Part shown: positions 1 through 8,400 of the stretch, in pieces
Numbering within the stretch: the stretch's first letter is position 1
Layout of the letters: every line of letters begins with the position of its first letter
Assembly: GCA_009922405.1 (NCBI GenBank)
Contig: RFVZ01000024.1
Coordinates: forward strand, 1-17,061
Direction of reading: 5' to 3'
Length of the DNA: 17,061 nucleotides
Source of the DNA: Betaproteobacteria bacterium
GTDB taxonomy: Bacteria; Pseudomonadota; Gammaproteobacteria; Burkholderiales; Burkholderiaceae_E
Position numbers and translations under genes: made by a program
The notes under the pieces: model-generated
Told to the model about the DNA's origin: nothing
Databases searched by the model: none
The model's input: the letters and a program-made list of their open reading frames with translations, nothing else

Positions 1-1
1 G

Positions 2-619
2 GTCACCGACGCCGAGACGATGGACATCGTCGAGATGGTTCTGGCGGGCCAGGTCAACAAGCAGATCGTCGAACTCATCAATGCCGCGGGCGGCAAAGCC
101 GTCGGACTGACTGGCCAGGATGGCGGCCTGATCCGCGCCCGCAAACTGACGCTGGCTTCGCGCGACCACCCCGGCGAAGAAATTGATATCGGGCAGGTTG
201 GCGAAATCGAGTCGATTGATCCCTTACTCGTCCAGACGCTCACGGGCGCAGGCTTTATTCCGGTCATCGCACCGATTGGGATGGGATCGGCAGGGGAGAC
301 CTACAACATCAATGCCGATGTGGTCGCAGGCAAAATTGCCGAGGTCCTCAAGGCCGAGAAACTCGTCCTGCTGACCAACACGCCGGGCGTGCTCGATAAA
401 GAGGGGCGGCTCCTGACGGGGCTGACCTCTAAACGCATCGACGAACTCTTTGCGGACGGGACCATCTCCGGCGGCATGCTGCCCAAAATCGCATCTGCAC
501 TCGATGCCGCGCGGGCGGGGGTGCATTCAGTCCATATCATCGACGGCCGGGTCGATCATTGCGTGCTGCTCGAGATCCTCACCAGTGAGGGCGTCGGGAC
601 CATGATCCGAAGTTACTGA
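2..619 (+). CDS. argB: acetylglutamate kinase, 5'-truncated by window edge
   Basis: Acetylglutamate kinase phosphorylates N-acetyl-L-glutamate with ATP, the second step of arginine synthesis, in the cytosol. The reading frame is already open at base 2, so the gene starts outside the window; 205 codons are visible, compared with roughly 260 to 300 residues for the family, so about the first third is missing. Recognisable family blocks are VNKQIVELIN followed by GGKAVGLTGQDG, then GFIPVIAPIG, the nucleotide-binding YNINADVVAGKIAEVL, LTNTPGVLD, GGMLPKI, and the C-terminal HCVLLEILTSEGVGTMI. The gene ends in TGA. The next gene's original start lies only 19 bases downstream, which suggests co-transcription. 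No defect is visible in the part seen. Whether the enzyme is arginine-inhibited cannot be judged because the N-terminal helix is outside the window. Confidence 0.97.
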   Translation, partial: VTDAETMDIVEMVLAGQVNKQIVELINAAGGKAVGLTGQDGGLIRARKLTLASRDHPGEEIDIGQVGEIESIDPLLVQTLTGAGFIPVIAPIGMGSAGETYNINADVVAGKIAEVLKAEKLVLLTNTPGVLDKEGRLLTGLTSKRIDELFADGTISGGMLPKIASALDAARAGVHSVHIIDGRVDHCVLLEILTSEGVGTMIRSY

Positions 620-626
620 CCCTGGC

Positions 627-659
627 AAGGGCGTGCCAATGGCTTTGATTCCGCTTTGA
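627..659 (+). other. disrupted original start of the HAD gene (SD + ATG + 6 codons + TGA)
   Basis: A good Shine-Dalgarno, AAGGG at 627-631, lies 7 bases before an ATG at 639. This ATG is in the same frame as the HAD gene downstream, but it reads only M-A-L-I-P-L before TGA at 657-659. The stop lies inside the tandem repeat that begins at 642. Removing 33 bases (three repeat copies) would restore M-A-L-I-P-V-W-L-L-D-L-D-D-T, a normal N-terminus for this family. I infer that this was the ancestral start and that it is now a mini-ORF upstream of the gene. Confidence 0.7.
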
Positions 660-685
660 ATCCGCTTTGAATCCGCTTTGAATCC
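642..685 (+). repeat. 11-bp tandem repeat, 4 copies, across the start of the HAD gene
   Basis: The unit is GCTTTGAATCC. Copies lie at 642-652 (with one change, GCTTTGATTCC), 653-663, 664-674 and 675-685. The last three are identical. Because 11 is not a multiple of 3, each copy shifts the frame. Each of the four copies contains an overlapping TTG and TGA. The current TTG start of the HAD gene at 678 is in the last copy. Confidence 0.97.
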
Positions 686-1358
686 AGTCTGGCTCCTCGA
701 TCTGGATGACACGCTGCACGACGCAATCTCCAGGATCATTCCCCGTATCAACCAACGCATGACGGACTTCGTTGCGCACGAACTCCAGATTGACCGCGAC
801 CGGGCCGACGCACTCAGGCGGGAATACTGGCTACGCTACGGCGCCACTCTGCTCGGTCTGATTCAACGTCATCAAGTCGAACCAGGGCGATTTTTGCAGG
901 CGACGCATCCGATGGCTGAACTCGGCCCACTGGTGGAGCGCGACGTCCGGCTGATTCATGCGCTGCGCCGACTGCCAGGGCGAAAAATCGTCTTGACCAA
1001 TGCCCCGCACCATTACGCGGTCGAGGTGTTGACCCGGCTGGGGATTCATCGCTCGATCGACCACCTGATCCCAATCGAATCCATGCGCATTGCCGGACAT
1101 CTGCGCCCCAAACCCTCCAAGCTCATGCTACGTGCGGTGTTAGCCCGTCACCGGCTCGAGCCCGCACGCTGTGTTCTGGTCGAAGATTCCCTCAGCAATC
1201 TGGTCTCCGCGCGGGCGCTGGGCTTGCGCACCGTCCTGGTCCACGGGTTTCATCGCCGCGCGGGGCTCCGCCCGCGCTGGCTTGCAGGGCCAGGCCGACG
1301 GGTCGGCGCACAAGTCCGCTCAAGCCATGAGCTGACGCGCCTGGCGCTGCGGCGTTAG
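678..1358 (+). CDS. HAD-family hydrolase, pyrimidine 5'-nucleotidase type
   Basis: Predicted cytosolic phosphatase of the haloacid dehalogenase superfamily, most like the pyrimidine 5'-nucleotidase group that commonly follows argB in betaproteobacteria; the substrate is inferred from family only. All catalytic motifs are present. Motif I is DLDDT at residues 8-12 (nucleophile D8, acid/base D10), motif II has T107 in LTNAP, K145 lies in RPKPSK, and motif III has the acidic pair E169-D170 in VLVEDS. The length is 226 residues with an Arg-rich tail. The start is a TTG at 678 inside an 11-bp repeat array, with no convincing Shine-Dalgarno. The better signal, AAGGG plus ATG at 639, is in the same frame but is blocked by TGA at 657. 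Translation may therefore be weak or depend on reinitiation. The gene is convergent with the YHS gene, with 14 bases between the stops. Confidence 0.85.
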   Translation: MNPVWLLDLDDTLHDAISRIIPRINQRMTDFVAHELQIDRDRADALRREYWLRYGATLLGLIQRHQVEPGRFLQATHPMAELGPLVERDVRLIHALRRLPGRKIVLTNAPHHYAVEVLTRLGIHRSIDHLIPIESMRIAGHLRPKPSKLMLRAVLARHRLEPARCVLVEDSLSNLVSARALGLRTVLVHGFHRRAGLRPRWLAGPGRRVGAQVRSSHELTRLALRR

Positions 1359-1372
1359 CGCTGATTGGTGGT

Positions 1373-2047
1373 TTAGAGCCGCCCGGTATGCAATCGGTCG
1401 CGGTAGTCGCGCTCCAGATCCTCGGGGTCACGCCGGTTGGGTACTGGCACGATGGTCCGAAAGGCCCGCTGCAGAACCACGATCGAGCCCCCGACTTCGT
1501 CACGCCACCACCGGCTGGCGAGTTGGAGGTTGACTTCCCGTTCCATCAAAAACCAGGCCCTTGAGCGCTCACTGCTGAACAAATACAGCCGGCCGTCGAG
1601 GATTTCAAACACATCCGCGCGCGCCGGGATCGGTAGCGCATGCACCATGCCATAGGCACAATGCCCACCAAAAGCAGGGACCCATCGTGCGGGGTCGCGC
1701 TGAAATTCGGCTCGGGCCGATTCCGAAGCAAACCGATAAATCACCCCTTCGATTTCGACCCGGATGTCTGGCCGGCCCGGCGTTGGTCGCGCTTGTCGGT
1801 AGTACGAGATCGGGTCATGTCCGCCTAGCATCAAGCGCGCATCCCGGCGATCATTGACCGTATCGAAGGGGCGCGCGAGGGCCCCCCCAGCCAAGCCCAT
1901 CAAGCCACCGACGCCAAGGCAGGTCACCACGCCGAGCCAGACCATCAGCGCGATGCGGGCGACGAGTGCTCGGCTGGCCCTACCGGGCTGGATGGCTTGG
2001 CCCCGGGCTGGATCGATGCACGGGTTGAATGGGCTGTCAGCGTTCAC
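1373..2047 (-). CDS. exported YHS-domain protein
   Basis: This is a 224-residue protein with a charged N-terminus, a hydrophobic segment at about 33-57 and a possible signal peptidase site after ALA (residue 59), so it is probably periplasmic or anchored in the inner membrane. The YHS-like domain covers roughly 76-181. It begins GHDPISYYRQARPTPG, continues with IYRFASESARAEFQRDPARW, has the conserved GGHCAYG at 127-133 (His129, Cys130), and ends with the FEILDGRLYLFSS and RSRAWF strands seen in stand-alone YHS proteins. YHS domains are thought to bind metal; the role here is unknown. The start is GTG at 2047, overlapping the moeB stop as GTGA, which implies translational coupling. A later ATG (residue 35) in front of the hydrophobic stretch is a less likely start. 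The gene is last in the ctpA-corA-moeB-YHS series. Confidence 0.85.
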   Translation of the reverse strand: MNADSPFNPCIDPARGQAIQPGRASRALVARIALMVWLGVVTCLGVGGLMGLAGGALARPFDTVNDRRDARLMLGGHDPISYYRQARPTPGRPDIRVEIEGVIYRFASESARAEFQRDPARWVPAFGGHCAYGMVHALPIPARADVFEILDGRLYLFSSERSRAWFLMEREVNLQLASRWWRDEVGGSIVVLQRAFRTIVPVPNRRDPEDLERDYRDRLHTGRL

Positions 2048-2820
2048 GTCAGAGTTGTCGCGCTGTCCCGGGGGTTCTTACCGCAGACCTGGCACTCAGG
2101 ATCTCGCGGAATCCGGATTCGTTGAACGGTGAGATCGCGAGCGTCGAGCAGAAGGAGTTCACCCTTCAAGGTGCGGCCAAACCCCCCCACTAGCTTGAGT
2201 GCTTCGGCGGCCTGCATCGTTCCAACGATTCCCGTCAACGGCGCAAAAACACCCAGTTCAGCGCAACGGAACTCATCCAATTCAGACGATTGCGGAAAAA
2301 GGCACTCATAGCAGGGGGAATCGGGGTCGCGCGAATCAAACACAACCAATTGTCCGTCAAAGCGAACCGCAGCCCCAGAGACCAGGGGCTTACGCAGCTT
2401 CACACAAGCCCGATTGATCGCATGTCGGGTCGCAAAATTGTCAGTGCAATCCAGCACGACGTCGACCTTCGCCACGGCAGACTCGAGTGCGGGTCCCTCC
2501 AGACGGACGCCGATGGCATCCACCACCGAATCGGCGTTCAGGGCGCTCAGCGTTTCGCGCCCTGACTCGACCTTGAGCCTGCCAATGGCCGTCTCGCGAT
2601 GAAGAATCTGCCGCTGGAGATTGCTGAGGTCGACGCGATCCCCATCGGCCAAGTAGAGGTGCCCAATCCCGGCCGAAACCAGATACAACGCGGCCGGCGA
2701 CCCCAGGCCACCCGCACCCACCACTAAGACCGTTGCATTCCGAATGCATGCCTGGCCTTCGATGCCAATCTCGTCGAGTAACAAATGACGCGAGTAGCGA
2801 AGCAACTCCTGATCATTCAT
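2044..2820 (-). CDS. moeB: MoeB/ThiF-family adenylyltransferase
   Basis: This E1-like enzyme activates the C-terminal Gly-Gly of a small sulfur carrier (MoaD for molybdopterin, ThiS for thiamine, or a related protein) by adenylation. It has 258 residues, the usual size for stand-alone MoeB/ThiF. It begins NDQELLRYSRHLLLDEIG; the nucleotide-binding GAGGLG is at 35-40, the acidic loop DGDRVDLSNLQRQ at 59-71 and DCTDNF at 124-129. Two zinc-binding CxxC pairs lie at C170/C173 and C243/C246, and a candidate thioester cysteine is C186 in RCAELGVFAP. The start at 2820 is chosen because it overlaps the corA stop as ATGA and fits the family N-terminus; the open frame extends further upstream to 2910 but only inside corA. 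No MoaD or ThiS gene is in the window, so MoeB versus ThiF is not settled. Confidence 0.9.
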   Translation of the reverse strand: MNDQELLRYSRHLLLDEIGIEGQACIRNATVLVVGAGGLGSPAALYLVSAGIGHLYLADGDRVDLSNLQRQILHRETAIGRLKVESGRETLSALNADSVVDAIGVRLEGPALESAVAKVDVVLDCTDNFATRHAINRACVKLRKPLVSGAAVRFDGQLVVFDSRDPDSPCYECLFPQSSELDEFRCAELGVFAPLTGIVGTMQAAEALKLVGGFGRTLKGELLLLDARDLTVQRIRIPRDPECQVCGKNPRDSATTLT

Positions 2821-3800
2821 CCCAACCAGCCGCGACGCCTGAAGAGCCAGATCGGCACCCCAACCGAAACCAGCATCAAGCCGATCGCCATCGGATAACC
2901 GAACCCCCAATTGAGCTCAGGCATGTGAATGAAGTTCATGCCATAGATACTCGCGATCAAGGTGGGCGGCAGTAAGGCAACCGAGGCCACCGAGAACAGC
3001 TTGACGATTTTGTTCTGATTGATGCTGATAAAGCCCACCGTGGCATCCATCAAAAAATTGGTCTTGTCGAACAAAAACGCGGTGTGACTGTCGAGCGAAT
3101 CGATGTCACGCAGGATATGGTGCGCCTCCTCCAGGTGGTGGCCCGACAACACGCGCTGACGCAGCAAAAACGACAACGAGCGCCGAGTATCCATCATGTT
3201 GCGCCGGATTCGTCCATTCAGATCCTCGTGCTTGGCAACCCGCGCAAGCACTTCGGCAGCGCCCGCATCCGTCAGCCCCCCCGCGGCGAGCACCCGGTGG
3301 CTAGTGGTCTCAAGGTCTTCGTAGAGCTCTTCGAGCGCATCGGCCGCGTACTCCGCATCGGTCGCGTACAGATCGAGCAAGACGTCGAGCGCATCGAGCA
3401 GGGCGCCGGGCTGGTTGCGTGCGCGCAGGCGCAAGAGCCGAAATACGGGCAAATCATGGCTGCGCACACTGAACAAAATGCCGTCGCGCAAGACAAAGCC
3501 GACGGTAAGACTGTGGCGGCCGTCCTCCGCCTCAAGCAGGAAATTGGAATGGAGTTGCAAGGCCCCGCGGGCATCGACAAACACCCGGGCGCTGACTTCG
3601 ATGTCGCCAAAATCTTCTTCGTCGGGCAGGACCAGATCGAAGGCGTCGCGCGCCCAGCGCCGCTCAATTTGGGTCGGCGCAACAAAGTCGACCCAAACCG
3701 GACGGACCGTCAAAGGGGCCGTTAGCGGGGCGTGGACTTCGGCCTTGCCCTGACAAAGCCGCCCATCGATGATTTCAAACCAATTCACCATGGGCGGCAT
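2817..3800 (-). CDS. corA: CorA-family magnesium/cobalt transporter
   Basis: This is an inner-membrane divalent cation channel of the CorA type, normally a pentamer carrying Mg2+ and sometimes Co2+ or Ni2+. The protein has 327 residues, close to the family norm. It has a large cytosolic N-terminal domain (about 1-265, with the long acidic helical stretch at 130-260) and two C-terminal membrane helices at about 268-285 and 302-321. The signature YGMNF is at 286-290, just after the first helix. The acidic periplasmic loop MPELNWGFGYP and a positively charged tail FRRRG follow. ATG at 3800 is used; a second ATG three codons on (3791) is equally possible, as neither has a clear Shine-Dalgarno. 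It lies 51 bases after ctpA and overlaps moeB by ATGA. A Zn2+-exporting ZntB-like role cannot be excluded from sequence alone. Confidence 0.93.
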   Translation of the reverse strand: MPPMVNWFEIIDGRLCQGKAEVHAPLTAPLTVRPVWVDFVAPTQIERRWARDAFDLVLPDEEDFGDIEVSARVFVDARGALQLHSNFLLEAEDGRHSLTVGFVLRDGILFSVRSHDLPVFRLLRLRARNQPGALLDALDVLLDLYATDAEYAADALEELYEDLETTSHRVLAAGGLTDAGAAEVLARVAKHEDLNGRIRRNMMDTRRSLSFLLRQRVLSGHHLEEAHHILRDIDSLDSHTAFLFDKTNFLMDATVGFISINQNKIVKLFSVASVALLPPTLIASIYGMNFIHMPELNWGFGYPMAIGLMLVSVGVPIWLFRRRGWLG

Positions 3801-3851
3801 TATTGCCCAAGCCGCAGGGGCTCGGGGCCACCCGTCCCTTCAGGGGGACCC

Positions 3852-5339
3852 TCAGTTGGCGGGCGCCCCCGCCTTGCCGGGCACTTTGGCCGAGACCTTG
3901 GTTGATTCAGCGCCAGCGACTTCGTCCTTTTTGAGAGTCCGCACTGGCTGCCCCCGCAACAGATTCAAGGCCTGCTGAAGTTGAAAATCCTCTGTAGACC
4001 CAAATTCAATTGGCTTGCGCTCGGCCGGATTGGCAATCACTTTTTCGGTGCCTTTCACGCCACCACGCTCGACTGCCCGCTCAAGCACCTTTTCTTGAAC
4101 CGGATCCGCCTCCTCGGGCTCTTTCGGGTTCGAGAGATGACGGCGGAGATCGCTCTCGCGCATCCGGCCCACGTTGCTCTCTCCGTCCGCGGTTTCTTCA
4201 ACGATCCAGTCCGGTGTCACGCCCTTGGCTTGAATCGAGCGCCCGCTCGGGGTGAAGTAGCGCGCAGTCGTCAGCTTGACGGCGGCACTGTTACCGAGGG
4301 GCAGGATGGTTTGAACCGAACCTTTCCCAAAGGTCTGGGTCCCCAGCACCTGCGCCCGCTTGTGGTCCTGGAGCGCACCCGCGACAATTTCACTGGCGGA
4401 GGCAGAGCCTCCGTTCACCAGCACGACCATCGGCACGGTCTTAACCCCGGCTGGCAATTTGCTCAGGACGTCTTCGCCACGTCCACGCAGGTAGTCCGCG
4501 GGATCGGCCAGATACTTGCGCTGGGCATCCTGAGTTCGCCCGTCGGTTGAGACCACCAAGGTGCGCGCGGGCAAGAATGCGGCCGTCACACCAACCGCTC
4601 CGTGCAGGACCCCGCCGGGGTCGTTACGCAAATCCAGAATCAGCGACTTGAGCGGGCCTTCTTTGTACAAGCCCTGCAGCTGCTTGACCATGTTCTCAAC
4701 CGTGTGCTCCTGGAACTGCGTAATGCGCAGATAACCCACACCGTTATCTAAAACCTTGCTGCGAACCGATTGCACCTTGATGACGTCACGCACCAGTGTA
4801 AAAACGAGCGGCTTCACTTCCCCCTTGCGCAAGACCGTCAGAACCACCGAGCTCTTGGGCTTGCCACGCATGAGCTTGACCGCATCATTGAGTTGCAGCC
4901 CCTTGGTCGACTTGTCATCAATCTTGATAATGAGATCGCCCGATTTGATCCCCGCCCGGGCAGCGGGCGTATCCTCGATCGGCGACACGACTTTGACAAA
5001 ACCGTCCTCTGAACCCACTTCGATCCCAAGGCCGCCGAATTCGCCCTGCGTCCCCGCTTGTAATTCCTTGAATGCATCGGCATCAAGATACGAGGAATGC
5101 GGATCAAGACCAGAGACCATGCCGCTGATTGCTTCCTCGATCAGCTTTTTGTCTTCAACCGGTTCGACGTAATACGACTTGATGGCGCCAAAGACGTCCG
5201 AGAATTGACGTAATTCATCAAGCGGCAGGTTATTGGGTCGCGAGTCGCGCTGAGCAACTGCGCTCAAACCGACCGACACCAAAACACCGGCGACCGCTCC
5301 GGCGGCAACTAGGCCAAATTTCTTGAGGGTAGGGGTCAT
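3852..5339 (-). CDS. ctpA: C-terminal processing protease, S41 family
   Basis: Periplasmic serine protease of the tail-specific (Prc/CtpA) type that removes C-terminal segments from exported proteins. The protein has 495 residues. An N-terminal signal or anchor segment lies at about 8-29, after TLKK. The N-terminal helical region contains IKSYYVEPVEDKKLIEEA and GLDPHSSYLD. The PDZ domain runs about 95-185 with GGLGIEV, followed by the S41 core with LILDLRNDPGG at 233-243. By family spacing the catalytic pair is S314 in GGSASASE and K339 in QTFGKGSVQ, 25 residues apart. A Lys/Glu/Ala-rich tail of about 100 residues follows. The ATG at 5339 is preferred because it starts just before the signal segment; a second ATG at 5360 would sit at the probable transcription start. 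It is the first gene of a ctpA-corA-moeB-YHS unit. In Burkholderia relatives ctpA and moeB are neighbours; corA lies between them here. Confidence 0.95.
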   Translation of the reverse strand: MTPTLKKFGLVAAGAVAGVLVSVGLSAVAQRDSRPNNLPLDELRQFSDVFGAIKSYYVEPVEDKKLIEEAISGMVSGLDPHSSYLDADAFKELQAGTQGEFGGLGIEVGSEDGFVKVVSPIEDTPAARAGIKSGDLIIKIDDKSTKGLQLNDAVKLMRGKPKSSVVLTVLRKGEVKPLVFTLVRDVIKVQSVRSKVLDNGVGYLRITQFQEHTVENMVKQLQGLYKEGPLKSLILDLRNDPGGVLHGAVGVTAAFLPARTLVVSTDGRTQDAQRKYLADPADYLRGRGEDVLSKLPAGVKTVPMVVLVNGGSASASEIVAGALQDHKRAQVLGTQTFGKGSVQTILPLGNSAAVKLTTARYFTPSGRSIQAKGVTPDWIVEETADGESNVGRMRESDLRRHLSNPKEPEEADPVQEKVLERAVERGGVKGTEKVIANPAERKPIEFGSTEDFQLQQALNLLRGQPVRTLKKDEVAGAESTKVSAKVPGKAGAPAN

Positions 5340-5367
5340 GGGGACGCCAAAGTGGAGCATGAGTCGT

Positions 5368-5395
5368 AGTATAGGGACCTACAGGGCGCAAGCAA
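5368..5395 (-). promoter_or_regulatory. sigma70-like promoter in front of ctpA
   Basis: Read on the - strand: a -35 box TTGCTT (5390-5395; 3 of 6 consensus bases), a 16-base spacer and a -10 box TATACT (5368-5373; 5 of 6). Transcription would start near 5360, giving a short leader of about 20 bases before the ATG at 5339. It lies in the only sizeable gap (140 bases) among the central - strand genes. The -10 is good and the -35 weak. Confidence 0.5.
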
Positions 5396-5438
5396 ACTGC
5401 GCGTCGTCGTCGCGATCCGCTTGGTCCGATCGGAGGCG

Positions 5439-5471
5439 GAGATCAACCGACAATCCACCGACAATCCACCG
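5439..5471 (-). repeat. 11-bp tandem repeat, 2 exact copies plus 1 degenerate, between icmF and ctpA
   Basis: Read on the - strand, the unit is CGGTGGATTGT. Exact copies lie at 5461-5471 and 5450-5460, followed by a diverged copy, CGGTTGATCTC, at 5439-5449 (8 of 11 match). The array begins 9 bases after the icmF stop, in the gap upstream of the ctpA promoter. The same gap holds a 10-bp palindrome TCCGATCGGA (5425-5434). I see no intrinsic terminator with a T tract here. Confidence 0.9.
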
Positions 5472-5479
5472 AAACCCGG

Positions 5480-8400
5480 CTAGAGGCTACGCCGATACTG
5501 GCCGCCAACCGCAAACAAAGCCTGCGTGATCTGGCCCAACGAGCAGCACTGCACCGCATCCATCAACACGGAAAACACGTTACCACCGGCCAGCGCCGTC
5601 TGCTGCAGGCGCTCCAGCATGGCCGGTGCTTGAACGGCGTGGCGGCCCTGAAAATCTCGCAACCGGTCCAGCTGAGACTGTTTTTCGGCCGCCGTCGAGC
5701 GAGCAAGCTCGAGCACCTGCGGGACCGGATCGCCCCCGGGATTGCGGAAGGTATTGACGCCCACGATCGGCAAATCGCCGGTGTGCTTAAGCATCTCGTA
5801 ATGCATGGATTCATCCTGGATCCGGCCGCGCTGATAGCCAGTTTCCATGGCGCCCAATACCCCGCCGCGCTCGGCGATGCGATCGAACTCCGCGAGCACC
5901 GCTTCTTCGACTAACTCCGTGAGTTCTTCTAGGATATAGGAGCCCTGATTGGGATTCTCGTTGGTCGCTAAGCCCCATTCCCGATTGATGATGAGCTGGA
6001 TCGCCATTGCACGGCGCACAGACTCCTCGGTCGGCGTCGTGATCGCCTCGTCATAGGCATTGGTATGCAAACTGTTGCAGTTGTCATAAACCGCAATGAG
6101 GGCCTGCAGGGTGGTGCGGATATCGTTGAAATCGACCTCTTGCGCATGCAACGAGCGCCCTGAGGTCTGAATGTGATACTTCAATTTTTGACTACGATCA
6201 TTGGCGCCATATCGGTCGCGCATGGCCACCGCCCAGATCCGCCGCGCGACGCGCCCCATGACGGTGTACTCCGGGTCCATGCCATTACTGAAAAAGAAAC
6301 TCAGGTTGGGGGCAAACGCATCGATTGGCATCCCGCGCGCCAGATACGCTTCAACAAAGGTGAATCCATTGGCGAGGGTGAAAGCCAGCTGGCTAATCGG
6401 GTTCGCGCCGGCCTCCGCAATGTGATAGCCCGAAATGGAGACTGAATAAAAATTGCGCACCGCTTGGTCAATAAACCACTGCTGCACATCGCCCATCACC
6501 TTGAGCGAGAACTCGGTTGAAAAAATACAGGTGTTCTGGCCCTGATCCTCTTTGAGGATGTCGGCCTGAACGGTCCCCCGCACCGTGGCGAGCGCCTGCC
6601 CACGCAGGGCAACCGTTTCGACGGCATCAGGCGAACGGCCCTGCGCCTGCTCAAATGCCCGCAATTGCTGCTCAATCACGACGTTGAAAAACATCGCTAG
6701 GATCGTTGGCGCGGGTCCATTAATGGTCATCGACACGCTGGTCGAGGGCGCGCAAAGATCAAAGCCCTCGTAGAGCGCGCGCATGTCGTCGAGGGTGGCA
6801 ATCGACACGCCCGAGTTGCCGACCTTGCCATAAATGTCAGGCCGCTCGTCGGGGTCCTGACCGTAGAGCGTGACGCTATCAAAGGCGGTCGAGAGGCGTT
6901 TCGCGGGCATTCCTTCGGAGAGCCGGCGAAAGCGCCGGTTGGTTCGAAACGGGTCGCCTTCGCCCGCGAACATTCGGGTCGGGTCTTCACCCTCACGTTT
7001 GAACGGAAAAACGCCCGCGGTGTAAGGGAAACGACCAGGTACGTTTTCGAGCAGTAACCACCGCAGTCGATCGCCCGCATCGGCCAACTCGGGCAACGCC
7101 ACCTTGCGCACCCGGATCCCGGAGAGGCTGCGGGTCGTGAGGGGCGTCCGAATCTCATGGTCGCGGATCTTGACCACCTGCTCGTCCCCGGCGTAATCGG
7201 CCAGCAGGCGACCCCAACCCTGCAAAAGCGCCTGTGACGCGGGCGACAGGCGGGCCGTGCGAACCGCTTCGAGCCCCGCCAGGCGGCCCAGCAAGCTCGT
7301 GAGATCGTCGGTCGATCCGTCCTGCGGCGGCGCTTCGCGAACCATGCGCTGGGCGGCGGCGAGTTGCTGACACTCGCGCGCGATCCCGGCCTCTAAAAGA
7401 GCCTTAGCCTTGTAGGCACGCACGGCCTCGGCGATGTCCGCCAGGTAACGACTGCGCGCGCTCGGCACAATGGCCGACACCGATTGGCTGTGGCGTACGT
7501 GAACGACGGGCAGGCGCCCCTGCGCTACCGGCAAGCCGTGCTTGATCAGATGCGGCAACATGGCCTGGTAGAGCGCCGTCACCCCATCGTCAGCAAAACG
7601 GGAGGCCTGAGTGCCAAACACCGGCATCGACTCGGGGCCCCGGTCCCAGGCCTCGCGATTGCGCTGAACCTGTTTGGAAACGTCGCGCAGCGCATCCAGC
7701 GCGCCTTTACGATCAAATTTGTTGATCGCCACAAAATCGGCGAAGTCGAGCATGTCGATTTTTTCGAGCTGACTCGCCGCCCCGAACTCAGGGGTCATTA
7801 CATACAGGCTCAGGTTGACATGCGGCACGATCGCGGCATCGCCCTGCCCAATGCCCGAGGTTTCAACGATGATCAGATCAAATCCACAGGCTCGACAAGC
7901 GGCAATGGTATCGGGCAGTGCACGCGAGAGCTCGCCACTGGCCTCGCGCGTGGCCATCGAGCGCAAGTACACCCGCTGGCTCGTCCCGTGGCCTTCGAGC
8001 GCAGTCGCATCGCCAGTCGCATCGCCTTTTGCCGACCAAGGATGAATCGCATTCATCCGGATCCGGTCGCCCAGCAACGCACCACCGCTCTTGCGCCGGC
8101 TTGGATCGATCGAAAGAACGGCAATCCGCAGCCGGTCACCCTGATCCAGGCGAATCCGGCGAATCAGTTCATCCGTCAATGAGCTCTTTCCGGCGCCACC
8201 GGTGCCGGTGACCCCCAAGACCGGGGTCGGTGCAGCTTGCGCTGCGCCCAGCAGGGTGTTGCGCCAATCCGGGTCTAAACCGTCGGCTTCAATCGCTGAG
8301 ATCAGACGCGCAAGCGCTGACCAATCTCCCTGGAGGGCCTTAAGGCTCAGCGGCGCGCGCGCGGTCAGGTCCTGATCGGCCTCGCGCACCATGTCCGCCA

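Noticed and set aside
1340..1385. A possible bidirectional terminator between the convergent HAD and YHS genes
   Set aside because: Only a 5-bp stem (GCGCT/AGCGC) inside the HAD end and no T tract on either strand.
3084..3725. A 213-codon open frame on the + strand opposite corA
   Set aside because: It is antisense to the CorA cytosolic domain; the opposite strand carries an intact family protein.
3801..3851. A hairpin between ctpA and corA (GTCCC / GGGAC)
   Set aside because: The stem is short, no T run follows, and the genes look like one transcription unit.
7484..8182. A 232-codon open frame on the + strand opposite icmF
   Set aside because: It is antisense to the GTPase domain of icmF, and its translation has no recognisable domain or ribosome site.
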